This document shows positions 25,947 to 34,507 of a stretch of DNA of 64,000 nucleotides, piece after piece. The position numbers and the translations under genes are program-made. The notes beneath the pieces are model-generated. The model was given only the letters and a program-made list of their open reading frames with translations, was not told the DNA's origin and did not search any database. How positions within the stretch are numbered: position 1 is the first letter of the stretch; the number at the start of each line of letters is the position of its first letter. The stretch spans positions 1,252,744 to 1,316,743 of the forward strand of contig CP129479.1 of assembly GCA_030583865.1 (NCBI GenBank), given 5' to 3'. The DNA is from Thermodesulfobacteriota bacterium (GTDB taxonomy: Bacteria > Desulfobacterota > GWC2-55-46).

Positions 25947-27860
25947 TCATAAATAATTAAATCTTGCCGGTGCCTTATTGCCTAGGAAAAGCCTGTGCCA
26001 TATCTCGAAGTTTATGAGAGGGAAAAGCATCCTGTTATGGTCTTCCCTGCCGCTCAGATGTTCGTCGACCAGCCTCTTTACGACCCGCTTGTCAAGTAGC
26101 CCGTGCCCCAGCGCCCCTTCGGAGCAAAGGGTCTCAAGCATGAAACCCTTGAGCCCGGAGCGGAGCCATCCGGATATGGGCGTCGGGAAGCCCTCTTTTT
26201 TCCTGTAGATTATTTCGCTCGGAAGGAGGCGCTCCATTGACCTCTTGAGGATGTATTTGGTGACGAGCCTCCTTACCTTGAGGCTCACGGGTATCTGGAA
26301 GGCAAGCTCTACAAAGGTGTAATCTAGGAAGGGGACCCTGGCTTCAACCGACGCGGCCATGCCCATCTTGTCCTTTTTCATGAGGAGGTCGTCCGGTAGC
26401 CAGACGCTTAAATCGAGGAGCAATATCTTTTCCATCTCTTCGAGCCCGTCCGCCGCCGGCATGAGCCTCTCGAAGACGTCATTGAACGCGCTCTTCGTAT
26501 CCCGGTTGAGGAGCAGCTCCCGCTTGAGGTCGTCAGGGAATACGGTGTGCCATGACATGTACCTCTCCCGGAAGTCCCGTATGGACATGGACCTGTGCCC
26601 TTTTTTGAGGAGAGGGGACCTGGGGAGCATCCTTATGACCGGGCCGAATAACCTGTCCTTCAAGACGTCCGGCATAAGCATATAGTATCTCGACAGGACT
26701 TCGCCCCAGTGCCTGTTGTAGCCCGCGAAGAGCTCATCCGAGCCTTCTCCGGTGAGCAGCACTGTCACGCCGTTGTCCTTCGCGAGCCTTGAGACGAAGT
26801 AGAGCGGGATGGAGGCAGGCTCGCCTATCGGCTCGTCCTGGTGCCAAATGGCCCTGGGGAGATAGTCGAGGAACCTCTCGGCCGTGACCACCGTTTCGTG
26901 ATAGCTGCTTTTGAAGTGCGCCGCGACCTTCCGCGAATACCTGAACTCGGAGACGCTGTCGTCGCCTGATTCGCTGTAGCCGACCGTAAACGAATGGACC
27001 GGGCGGCCGGAGAGCCCGGTCATGAGCCCGAGTATGGCGCTCGAGTCGAGCCCGCCGCTCAGGAGCGCGCCCACCGGCACGTCGCTCTGCATGCGCTTCC
27101 TTACCGACTCCTTGAGCGCGGAGAAGACATGGCCCGCGATCTCCGCTTCCCCGGCCTTCTTCATGCAGTTTACGAGCTGCGGGTCTTTCTTGAGCTCCCA
27201 GTACCTTTTTATCCGCGCCACACCCCCGCTTACTGTCATCATGTGCCCGGGCTGGAGCTTCATTATGCCCCTGAACATGGTCTTCGGCCCCGGCACATAA
27301 TGGAGAGTCAGGAAATTCGAGAGCGCCTGGAGGTCTACCTCCCTCGGAACTCCCGGGTCTTCGAGAAGGGATTTTATTTCCGACGCGAAGGCTATGAAGC
27401 CGCCGTCCATGTAATAGTAGACGGGCTTTATGCCGAGCCTGTCCCTTACGAGGACGAGCTCGCGTTTCCTCCGGTCCCACACGGCTATGGCGAACATGCC
27501 GTTAAGGCGCGTGGCGAAATCAGCCCCGTATTCCTCGTATGCGTGCACGATGACCTCTGTATCCGTAAGCGACCTGAAGGCGTGTCCCGCCTTCTTGAGG
27601 TCGTCCCTTATGTCGAGGTAATTGTATATCTCGCCGTTAAAGACGACCGACACGGCGTCGTCTTCGTTCATCATGGGCTGGCGGCCGAGAGGGGAGAGGT
27701 CGATGATGCTGAGCCTCCTGTGCCCGAGGCCGAGCGGCCCGTCCATGTATATGCCCCTGTCGTCCGGGCCCCGGTGCTCCATGACGTCGGTCATGGCCTC
27801 GATGTTGCCCCTTTCTACGGGCCTTCCGTCAAAATTGAGTTTTCCGCAGATGCCGCACAT
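25947..27860 (-). CDS. Asparagine synthase-family amidotransferase, exosortase-locus type
   Basis: The 637-residue protein starts 'MCGICGKLNFDGRP', with Cys2 as the glutaminase nucleophile, and has the class II glutamine amidotransferase segment 'HRGPDDRGIYMDG'. Its synthetase domain carries the ATP pyrophosphatase loop 'LSGGLDSSAILGLM'. AsnB-like proteins of this length are a regular part of exosortase/polysaccharide loci, where they probably amidate uronic acid residues rather than make free asparagine. A uronic acid precursor is indeed predicted here (wbpA-B-D-E). The neighbouring glycosyltransferase gene ends four bases upstream. Confidence 0.88.
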   Translation of the reverse strand: MCGICGKLNFDGRPVERGNIEAMTDVMEHRGPDDRGIYMDGPLGLGHRRLSIIDLSPLGRQPMMNEDDAVSVVFNGEIYNYLDIRDDLKKAGHAFRSLTDTEVIVHAYEEYGADFATRLNGMFAIAVWDRRKRELVLVRDRLGIKPVYYYMDGGFIAFASEIKSLLEDPGVPREVDLQALSNFLTLHYVPGPKTMFRGIMKLQPGHMMTVSGGVARIKRYWELKKDPQLVNCMKKAGEAEIAGHVFSALKESVRKRMQSDVPVGALLSGGLDSSAILGLMTGLSGRPVHSFTVGYSESGDDSVSEFRYSRKVAAHFKSSYHETVVTAERFLDYLPRAIWHQDEPIGEPASIPLYFVSRLAKDNGVTVLLTGEGSDELFAGYNRHWGEVLSRYYMLMPDVLKDRLFGPVIRMLPRSPLLKKGHRSMSIRDFRERYMSWHTVFPDDLKRELLLNRDTKSAFNDVFERLMPAADGLEEMEKILLLDLSVWLPDDLLMKKDKMGMAASVEARVPFLDYTFVELAFQIPVSLKVRRLVTKYILKRSMERLLPSEIIYRKKEGFPTPISGWLRSGLKGFMLETLCSEGALGHGLLDKRVVKRLVDEHLSGREDHNRMLFPLINFEIWHRLFLGNKAPARFNYL

Positions 27861-27863
27861 GCA

Positions 27864-28721
27864 TTATGCCCTTTCCCTTTGAAAAAGCCTCTTCACCTGG
27901 CTTGCCCGGAGCTCCTTTATGAATTCAGCGTCGTCTATCCGCTCTTTTTTACCGAGTAGGGAGCCTGCATACCCCGCCGCCATGCCAAGCCCGTCAAGGG
28001 GCGACTTTAACAGGCACTTGAGCGCCCTGAGCGCGAAGAAGGCCGGGTGGTAGCCCATGAAGTAGGAGCCGCGCCCGCGCTCAATTCCTGACCTGAAGAG
28101 CCCCTTTGCGCGCCCCTCGGGCCTCAAGTGGATGACTTTAAGCCCGGGCACCGGCCATGCCTCCCAGCCCCGCATCCGGGCCTTTATCTCGTCTATGCCG
28201 TCCCAGCCCATCGCCTCCACAAGCCCCCCTATTCCTTCAAGGCACTTGACCCTGTATATCTTGCAGGCGCCGAGCGTGTGCCCTTCCGCGGACTTCTCCT
28301 CGACGAGCGTTTCGCCCTTGAGGATGTGGCTGATGCCGCTCGTTATGCCGAGCCCGGGGTTTTTCGTCATGCAACCCAGCGCCTTTTTGAAAAAATCCGG
28401 CCCGAAGGAGAGGTCGGCGTCGAGCTTGACTATGTAATCGAATTCGCGTGCCTTGAGCGCGGCGTATCCCTCGTAGAAAAGCCTCACTATGTGGCCGCCC
28501 CGTACCCTTTCCGAGCCCTGGAGCTTCACCAGCCTTATCCAGGGGTGTTTCGAGGAGTATCCCTCGACTATTTCCGGGGTCCTGTCCCTGGAGCCGTCGT
28601 CTACAATGACCCATTCGAGCGGCTTAAGCCTTTGCGAGAGCATGGACTCCGCGGTATGCCGGATATATGCCTCCTCGTCCTTGACCGGGCTTATGACGGA
28701 GTATCGAGCCTCATGGCCCAT
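27864..28721 (-). CDS. Family 2 glycosyltransferase
   Basis: The 285-residue protein has 'YSVISPVKDEEAYIRHTAES', 'WVIVDDGSRDRTPEIV' and the metal-binding 'KLDADLSFGPDFF', all GT2 signatures. The C-terminal part is basic and hydrophobic, suggesting peripheral membrane association. It overlaps the upstream GT4 gene by 11 bases, so the two are translationally coupled. Sugar specificity is not readable. Confidence 0.85.
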   Translation of the reverse strand: MGHEARYSVISPVKDEEAYIRHTAESMLSQRLKPLEWVIVDDGSRDRTPEIVEGYSSKHPWIRLVKLQGSERVRGGHIVRLFYEGYAALKAREFDYIVKLDADLSFGPDFFKKALGCMTKNPGLGITSGISHILKGETLVEEKSAEGHTLGACKIYRVKCLEGIGGLVEAMGWDGIDEIKARMRGWEAWPVPGLKVIHLRPEGRAKGLFRSGIERGRGSYFMGYHPAFFALRALKCLLKSPLDGLGMAAGYAGSLLGKKERIDDAEFIKELRASQVKRLFQRERA

Positions 28722-29916
28722 GTTTGGCTGCTCCTCCTATCAGGCCGTTCACGGCGCCCAGGTAGACCTCCGACATGACTGGCCAGGCGACGATGTCATA
28801 TGAGCGGGCCGCCTTCTCGGTTAAGCCCTTTCTCTCGAGCGGGTCTTTGCATGACTCCTCGATCCTCCTGGCAAGGTCCTCCGGGTCTCCGGGGTCGAAG
28901 TATTTTATGCCGTCCTCGCCGAAGACCGACATTATGGACTCAAGCCTCGAAGCCACTACTGGCATCCTCATGCATACATACTCGAATATCTTGGTCGAGA
29001 GGGCGAGCCTCATGAACGGGTCGTCGATGTACGGGACGACTCCCATGTCGGACGCGCCTATCGTCTCGCTTACCTTGTCGAGCGGCAGGTACCCGTAAAG
29101 CCGCACGTGCTCCGTGAGCGACCGCTCCCTTATGAGCTCTTCGAGCTCCTCCCTGTAGGACGGGTCGTACTTGCCGTAGATGGAAAGGCGCGTATTCGGC
29201 AGCCGTTTTCTCAGGATGGACACGGCTTCCACCGCGACGTGTAGGCCGAACCTCCGGGCTACCGTTCCGTGATAGAGAAGCGCAGGGCCGTCTTCTATCG
29301 TCCGCCACTCCCGCGGCGGGGGGGCGCTGAAGATGGCGTTGTCTGCGGAGTTGAAGACTAGCACGATCTTTCCCGGGTCGACACCCCTTTCTATAAGCCT
29401 CTGCCTGAAGCCGGGGCTCGTCGTAAGGACCTTGTCCGCGAAAGCGCATGAGAGCTTCTCCGCTGCCTTGACGAACGGCAGGAGCGCGGCCATGACAGAC
29501 CCCCGTGTCCTGGATTCGTAGAGCTCTACCGTAAGGTCGTGGAGGTCGAGTATCACCGGCACCCCGGCCATCCTGTGGGCCAGGCCCACGAACACCAGGT
29601 GGTCCGGCATGTTATGCACCTGGATGAGGCTGTACCGGTGCCTCATTGTAAGGCGGAGGAGCTTCAGAAACGAGAGCACCCCGAAGAGCGACGATGTCAT
29701 GAAGTACCTGAAGAGGCTTTCGGTCCGGTCGGGCCATCTCATTATCCTGTGCGCGGTTATGCCGCCGTATGCCTCAAGGGCCCGTTCGCCCTTGTTCCGG
29801 AGGCATATGACGTCGACCTCGATCCCGGCCTTCGCGAGGACCTCGGCCTCGCGCCTTACCCTCGGGTCAGCCGGGTAGCACGAGAATACGGCCATTCCCA
29901 CTCGAGCCATTTCCAT
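28711..29916 (-). CDS. Family 4 glycosyltransferase
   Basis: The 401-residue GT-B protein has the N-terminal 'VFSCYPADPRVRREAEVLAK', an acceptor-region 'IQVHNMPDHLVF', 'LYHGTVARRFGLHVAVEAV' at the domain junction and the C-terminal 'FEYVCMRMPVVAS' nucleotide-sugar-binding region. The leading strand pattern is typical of exosortase-associated GT4 enzymes. The start at 29916 lacks a clear ribosome-binding site; an ATG six bases further in is possible. It acts on the cytoplasmic face in repeat-unit assembly. Confidence 0.84.
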   Translation of the reverse strand: MEMARVGMAVFSCYPADPRVRREAEVLAKAGIEVDVICLRNKGERALEAYGGITAHRIMRWPDRTESLFRYFMTSSLFGVLSFLKLLRLTMRHRYSLIQVHNMPDHLVFVGLAHRMAGVPVILDLHDLTVELYESRTRGSVMAALLPFVKAAEKLSCAFADKVLTTSPGFRQRLIERGVDPGKIVLVFNSADNAIFSAPPPREWRTIEDGPALLYHGTVARRFGLHVAVEAVSILRKRLPNTRLSIYGKYDPSYREELEELIRERSLTEHVRLYGYLPLDKVSETIGASDMGVVPYIDDPFMRLALSTKIFEYVCMRMPVVASRLESIMSVFGEDGIKYFDPGDPEDLARRIEESCKDPLERKGLTEKAARSYDIVAWPVMSEVYLGAVNGLIGGAAKHGP

Positions 29917-29926
29917 TTTTATGGGG

Positions 29927-30832
29927 TCAGGCCGCGTTTTCGCCCGTGAGGAGCCATTTAATGCAGGCGGCGCTCCTCCTGGCCTTGTGCGCGGCCGTCC
30001 TCCTTTCCGCCGGCTTAAGGATATAGAGCGCGCCGGACCTCGCGAACCTGATGACCTGGTGCAGAAGGATTATCGCAAGATACGCGGCCCTGGCAACGGC
30101 CCCGCTGTGCTTTTTCCAGTATTCGAGGTTCGCCCTCTGCATCTCGATATAGAACCTAACCGGCGCTATGGCCGAGCTTCCGCCGCCGTGGTGGACTGCC
30201 TCGGCTTCCGCGCAGTACCAGTTCTCATATCCTGCGTCATGGAACCTCTTGCACCAGTCCTTGTCCTCGGCATAGAAAAAGAACCTCTCGTCGAGCATCC
30301 CTATTTCCTCGATGGCCTTTCTCCTGGCCATCAGGAGGCATCCGCTCAACGCCTCGACCCGTTCCGACTTGTCGTGGGGGAAGTAGTTCCGTCCGTCGAG
30401 GCCGATTGCCGAAAGAAGGCTTCCGCTGAGGCTCGGAAAGCGCCTGCACGTTCGCTGCAGGCTCCTGTCAGGGTTCAGGACCCTCGGTCCCGCCAGGGCG
30501 GCCCGGGGGAGGGAGTCCAGGAATTTTTGAAGCGCTTCAAGGCAGCCGTCGAGGAGGACGACGTCCGAATTGACAAGACAGACGTATTCCGCGCTGCTCT
30601 CCTTCATGCCTATGTTGTTCGCCGTGGCAAAGCCCAGGTTCTCGCTCTGCTCAAGCACTCTCGCTTCAGGGTACCTTTCTCTTACCGCCCCTGCCGAGCC
30701 GTCTGACGAGGCGTTGTCGACCACAATGACCTCGGCATCGAGGCTTCCGAGCCCCGACCGGAGCGAGCCCAGGCACTCGAGGAGATAGTCCCTTGCGTTC
30801 CAGTTTACGATAATTACCGATACGTCAGGCAT
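29927..30832 (-). CDS. Family 2 glycosyltransferase, rhamnosyltransferase (WbbL)-like
   Basis: The 301-residue protein starts 'MPDVSVIIVNWNARDYLLEC', then 'VIVVDNASSDGSAGAV' and 'LVNSDVVLLDGCL', and later 'MLDERFFFYAEDKDWCKRF'. This order is characteristic of the WbbL/RfbN group, which often transfers rhamnose, but donor identity is not certain. The start at 30832 is set by a TGATG overlap with the upstream polymerase gene; the open frame continuing to 31597 is a shadow of that gene. Confidence 0.86.
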   Translation of the reverse strand: MPDVSVIIVNWNARDYLLECLGSLRSGLGSLDAEVIVVDNASSDGSAGAVRERYPEARVLEQSENLGFATANNIGMKESSAEYVCLVNSDVVLLDGCLEALQKFLDSLPRAALAGPRVLNPDRSLQRTCRRFPSLSGSLLSAIGLDGRNYFPHDKSERVEALSGCLLMARRKAIEEIGMLDERFFFYAEDKDWCKRFHDAGYENWYCAEAEAVHHGGGSSAIAPVRFYIEMQRANLEYWKKHSGAVARAAYLAIILLHQVIRFARSGALYILKPAERRTAAHKARRSAACIKWLLTGENAA

Positions 30833-32136
30833 CAGGCCCTTGCCGCCCCCTCTGCGGCGGCAAGAGGTGCCGGCTCCCTTGAAGCCTCTTTTTCGGTCAA
30901 GCCCCTCACGGCGGCTATCATGGCGATGAGCATATAAAGTATCACCTTTATCTGGTCGAAATACGAGACCCCGAAGAAGGAGACGATGTGGACGAAGAGC
31001 GCTGCCCCGAGCGCCCACACGATCCTGTCCATGCCGGGCGCGAACTGTCCGGATTTGACAGCCCTTCCGACCGTCTGGAAACACGTCGCGAGTATCGCTA
31101 TGAAGAGGGCGAGTGTTAAGAGCCCGCCGTCGACAGCAATCCGTATGAAATGATTGGTGACGTCGAAGAGGTAGTAGCCCCAGCCGGCGGTCGACCTGAC
31201 GCCCAGGAGCCACCATTCCCCGACCCTGTTTACGAACTGGTCGATGAGATGATACCTGTGGTAGGCGGTAGAGGCGCCGAAGAGCTTGACCTTGAGGATG
31301 AGCGCCCAGACCGGCGCCTTCATTACTAGGTGGAGCCCTACGAGCGTTATTACGAGTAGCCACCTGAGCTGCCTCATACGGTCTCTGAAGTGCCACATGA
31401 AGATGCCCACGATGCCGGCCAGATAGGCGAGCGCCGGGCCGCTCGAAGAAGTGCTTATCGTTATGAGCGTAGTGGCCGCTATTCCTACGTACATGAGGAG
31501 GCTCCGGTATTTGATCTTCCTTGCAGCGAAAAAGAGCGGGAGGAGCGAGGCGCTGAAGGACCCCGCGGTGATGGGGTGTGCGAAGGCCCCCTGGCACCTG
31601 AGCTTTCCTTCCCTTATGGCCGTGTATTCCGGGACTCCGCCGAATACGGAAAAGATGTTTCTCTGTGTCGTCATCTCGTAGACCATCGCAGCGGCGACCG
31701 GGACGGCAGCGAGCGCGAGCGACTTTATGACCCAGAGTATGTCCTCGACGCTCCGGACGAGGAACCGCGTGAGGAAGTAGACGCCGATGATGTCGAAGGA
31801 TATGCCGAGCCTGTTCACGAAGGCCGCGGAGGTATGCCAGAGTATCGTGTATACGGTGATGCTGGAGAGGGCCCAGAGGAGCATGAGCTTGTCTATCCTG
31901 TTGAGCTTTATATTGAACTCGGATTTAATGAGCACCCTGGCCCAGCCGAAGAGGACGAGTATCCTCAATATGAAAAAATCGAGAGTGAATATTATGATCC
32001 TCTGCTGTATTGGGATGAAGACGACCGCGAGGATGAGCGGCACGAGGGCCGCCCTTCTCGGCAGTACGAGCATCAGGAAGCCCGAAGCGAGTGCGAACGC
32101 CAGGGCGAGCGGGTGTATGTCGCCGTACTGGTCCAT
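30832..32136 (-). CDS. O-antigen polymerase/ligase-family membrane protein (Wzy-like)
   Basis: The 434-residue protein has roughly ten to twelve hydrophobic segments and a large loop with 'GAFAHPITAGSFSASLLPLFF', resembling the Wzy_C/O-antigen ligase region with its conserved histidine. It would polymerise repeat units or ligate glycan to an acceptor in the periplasm; in exosortase loci a related putative O-glycosylation ligase also occurs, and the two cannot be separated here. The ATG at 32136 shares bases with the FemAB stop (TAATG), which settles the start against a longer frame. Confidence 0.82.
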   Translation of the reverse strand: MDQYGDIHPLALAFALASGFLMLVLPRRAALVPLILAVVFIPIQQRIIIFTLDFFILRILVLFGWARVLIKSEFNIKLNRIDKLMLLWALSSITVYTILWHTSAAFVNRLGISFDIIGVYFLTRFLVRSVEDILWVIKSLALAAVPVAAAMVYEMTTQRNIFSVFGGVPEYTAIREGKLRCQGAFAHPITAGSFSASLLPLFFAARKIKYRSLLMYVGIAATTLITISTSSSGPALAYLAGIVGIFMWHFRDRMRQLRWLLVITLVGLHLVMKAPVWALILKVKLFGASTAYHRYHLIDQFVNRVGEWWLLGVRSTAGWGYYLFDVTNHFIRIAVDGGLLTLALFIAILATCFQTVGRAVKSGQFAPGMDRIVWALGAALFVHIVSFFGVSYFDQIKVILYMLIAMIAAVRGLTEKEASREPAPLAAAEGAARA

Positions 32137-33191
32137 TAAGCGAGATACCTGTAAAAGAGCCTGCCGAGGAGCCGGTTGGAGAAGCCCGGGAGAATCCTGA
32201 ACAAAGCCACGGCGGCGCGCGCGGCCTTTCCGCCCTCGTCCTTTAAGCCGGCCTTGCTTTCCGGCGCGTACATGTAATACAGGGGCGAGGCTTGAGCCCC
32301 CCACCTTGACTTGAACTCCATGAGCCCACTGTTCCCGGTGAAGGTCCTACCGAAGTCGAAGACGCTCCGCCCCTCATGGGAGGCCTTCTTTATGGCCGTC
32401 CAGAGCGCCAGCTGGCTTGCCCCTGACCCGAAATGCCTTTCATCCGAAGCGCCGAATTTGTAATAAGCCGTATCCCCGAATTGAAGGAGCATAACGCCTG
32501 AAACCGCGGATGAGCCTTTGTCCACCATGATGAGCGAGGCAAGGCCAGAGGTGAATAGCTCCTTCCAGAGGTTCCTGAAGAAGCTGAATGGCTGGACCGG
32601 CGCGCCCTGCCTCTTTCTCGACCGGACGTGCAGCCCGTAAAAGTCGCGAAGGTCGGCGATCGTTTTACCCTCTCTTGCGCCCAGTCCGTTTTGGAAGGCT
32701 TTCTTTATCTTCCTCCTCACGCAGTCCCTGTGGAAGCCCTCCATTATGGCTTCTTCCTCCCTGTCGATCCTGAGCGAGAAACCGGAGTAGCCGTCGTACA
32801 TCGAATACCCGCCTGCCGTGAAAAGGACAGGGCTTCTGACCTCTGTCCGATACTCATGCGGTCCGGCCCCGGCAAGCCCGTCGATGAACGCGTCCGCGTC
32901 CTCCTTAGTCCTGTAAAGAGGCCCGCATACGTCCGAAAAGGGATAAGAGACGAGCCGGCTTTTACCGAGCTTCCGGTCGAGCCGCGCAGCCGGCATGGCC
33001 GCCGAAATCGCGCCGTCCGAGTCCCTTTTCAGGATGTAGACCGGCCTTATCCCGTAGGTGAGCTCGATCGCCCTGTGCCAGGCAGAATGGTGGTAGACGG
33101 TGCCGTTAAGCGAGGCCGCGAGGGTGTCCCAGTTTTTCTCGCCTACTTCATCGAGGGAGGCGAAGCTTATTGTGGAAGCCCGTGACCGCAT
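32136..33191 (-). CDS. FemAB/GNAT-type acyltransferase of the polysaccharide locus
   Basis: The 351-residue protein shows the FemAB pattern: 'YHHSAWHRAIELTYGIRPVYILK' in the N-terminal GNAT-like half, and 'SAVSGVMLLQFGDTAYYKFGASDE' with 'FDFGRTF' in the C-terminal half. FemAB-related proteins are a recurrent part of PEP-CTERM/exosortase loci. They probably transfer an acyl or aminoacyl group to a sugar; the substrate is unknown. A TGATG overlap with the deacetylase-like gene fixes the start at 33191. Confidence 0.83.
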   Translation of the reverse strand: MRSRASTISFASLDEVGEKNWDTLAASLNGTVYHHSAWHRAIELTYGIRPVYILKRDSDGAISAAMPAARLDRKLGKSRLVSYPFSDVCGPLYRTKEDADAFIDGLAGAGPHEYRTEVRSPVLFTAGGYSMYDGYSGFSLRIDREEEAIMEGFHRDCVRRKIKKAFQNGLGAREGKTIADLRDFYGLHVRSRKRQGAPVQPFSFFRNLWKELFTSGLASLIMVDKGSSAVSGVMLLQFGDTAYYKFGASDERHFGSGASQLALWTAIKKASHEGRSVFDFGRTFTGNSGLMEFKSRWGAQASPLYYMYAPESKAGLKDEGGKAARAAVALFRILPGFSNRLLGRLFYRYLA

Positions 33192-34507
33192 CAGAAGTAG
33201 ATGAACCTCTTGAAAAAATCCGAGACGTTTATCGAATCCACGTCCGAGGAGACGGTAAAGGCGGACTGGGCCCCGTGCGGCCACCTCCAGAGGCGAAGCA
33301 GCGGATAGCTCGAATTATCAATGACGTCTAGCAGCAGTCGCCTGTCCCTTGGCGCGAATTGCGCGTACCCGTCTATGAACAGCGCGTTCCTGTGCGGGTA
33401 CTCCACCACGCTCGTCAGGAAGCCTTCCTCTGCAAGGAACGACTCGACATCGCGCGAGCAGTTTCTGGATATCTGGATGGTGTGCTTGCGTATGTCGTTG
33501 GTTTCGATGTGAAAGCAGCCGTCCTTGTAGTGGGCTTTTGCCTGCGCGTAGGCGCCGCATATGAGGTCCCCGCCAACTTTCGCGTCGACGGCCTTTTGGA
33601 GGACAGTTCCTTCACGGGGGCACTTGAGCCGCACCCGCCAGCCGTCCCTGGCCTTATCGTATCTCCACGCGGATTTCCGCTTCCTCTCCCACCACGAGGT
33701 TATCTCGTTCAGGGTCGCAAACCAGACGCGGGGGCGCGCGGCCCTGGCCGCCCCCGCGACGTCCATTATCGATGCCTCGAAGTATTTGAACCTTTCAGGG
33801 TGGAAAAGAAGGTGGAAGAGCTCGCCCCGCGAGTGGATCTTCCTGAATATCGACTGCCATATGGATGATATGGCGGCGCGCTCCTTTATCCTGTACCTCT
33901 CGAAAAGCATCTCGTCGTCCGGCGCGGTGATCGGGATGTCGATGAGTTTTCCTTTGACGGCGGGGACGGAGATGGAGATCTCCGGGCTGGATGTGTTGTA
34001 GAGGAGCGTGAGCTTCCTGAGATGTTCTTCCGAGCGCCTGCAGGATTGGAGTGTCTCGTCCCAGAGGATGACGTTGTTGCTCGTCCAGGCGAACGGACTT
34101 TTGTAGAGGGCCGCGAGAGTGTCTTCATTGTAGCTCAGGTACGGGCACCTGAAGCCGTAGACCCTGAGCTTTGCCTTCTCGAATGCGTTGTAGCTCTTTC
34201 TGATGAGAGCCTTCTGCTCGGCGAGCGACCTCGTCTTCATGTTCGTGTGGAAGTACCCGTGAGCGGCGAACTCGTGCCCGAGGTCCCTGAATCTTTCGAA
34301 AAAGCCGTAATGGTTCTCGAGTAGGCTGGCCGTTATGCAGAAAGTCACCCTGACGCCCATCGTGCCGAGGTCCTGGTCAAGCTCGCGCATCATCTCCGAG
34401 AAGCGAGCCCTCCCGAAAGAGTACCTCATGAAGACCTGCGCGGATCGCTCGATGCCGTGCAGGAACCCCTTGGTCTCGATGATATGGTTAAGGAAGTCTA
34501 TCAGCAA
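33191..34507 (-). CDS. Polysaccharide deacetylase-like protein with rearranged NodB motifs
   Basis: The protein has NodB motif 2 (H-x3-H in 'EFAAHGYFHTN') and motif 3 ('YGFRCPYLSYNEDTL'), preceded by a typical strand ('GVRVTFCITASLLENHYGFF'). The N-terminal motif 1 with the catalytic Asp pair is missing. A motif-1-like strand (RWPHGAQSAFTVSSDVDS) is instead at the extreme C-terminus, about 18 residues before the stop. It may be a circularly permuted carbohydrate esterase or an inactive derivative. The start is unclear: TTG at 34507 has GGAGG nearby (438 residues), while an ATG at 34543 is possible. It overlaps the aminotransferase end. Confidence 0.68.
   Translation of the reverse strand: MLIDFLNHIIETKGFLHGIERSAQVFMRYSFGRARFSEMMRELDQDLGTMGVRVTFCITASLLENHYGFFERFRDLGHEFAAHGYFHTNMKTRSLAEQKALIRKSYNAFEKAKLRVYGFRCPYLSYNEDTLAALYKSPFAWTSNNVILWDETLQSCRRSEEHLRKLTLLYNTSSPEISISVPAVKGKLIDIPITAPDDEMLFERYRIKERAAISSIWQSIFRKIHSRGELFHLLFHPERFKYFEASIMDVAGAARAARPRVWFATLNEITSWWERKRKSAWRYDKARDGWRVRLKCPREGTVLQKAVDAKVGGDLICGAYAQAKAHYKDGCFHIETNDIRKHTIQISRNCSRDVESFLAEEGFLTSVVEYPHRNALFIDGYAQFAPRDRRLLLDVIDNSSYPLLRLWRWPHGAQSAFTVSSDVDSINVSDFFKRFIYF

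Noticed and set aside
25845-25975. AT-rich stretch as an origin or mobile-element boundary
   Set aside because: No iterons, inverted ends, integrase or transposase were seen. The palindrome and TATAAT explain it as a promoter region.
25947-27860. Housekeeping asparagine synthetase
   Set aside because: Catalytic motifs are intact, but the gene lies between glycosyltransferases in an exosortase-type locus and its length matches that associated subfamily, so amidation of a glycan is more likely.
30833-31597. N-terminal extension of the WbbL-like glycosyltransferase frame
   Set aside because: It is an alternative frame across the polymerase gene; the TGATG overlap marks the true start.
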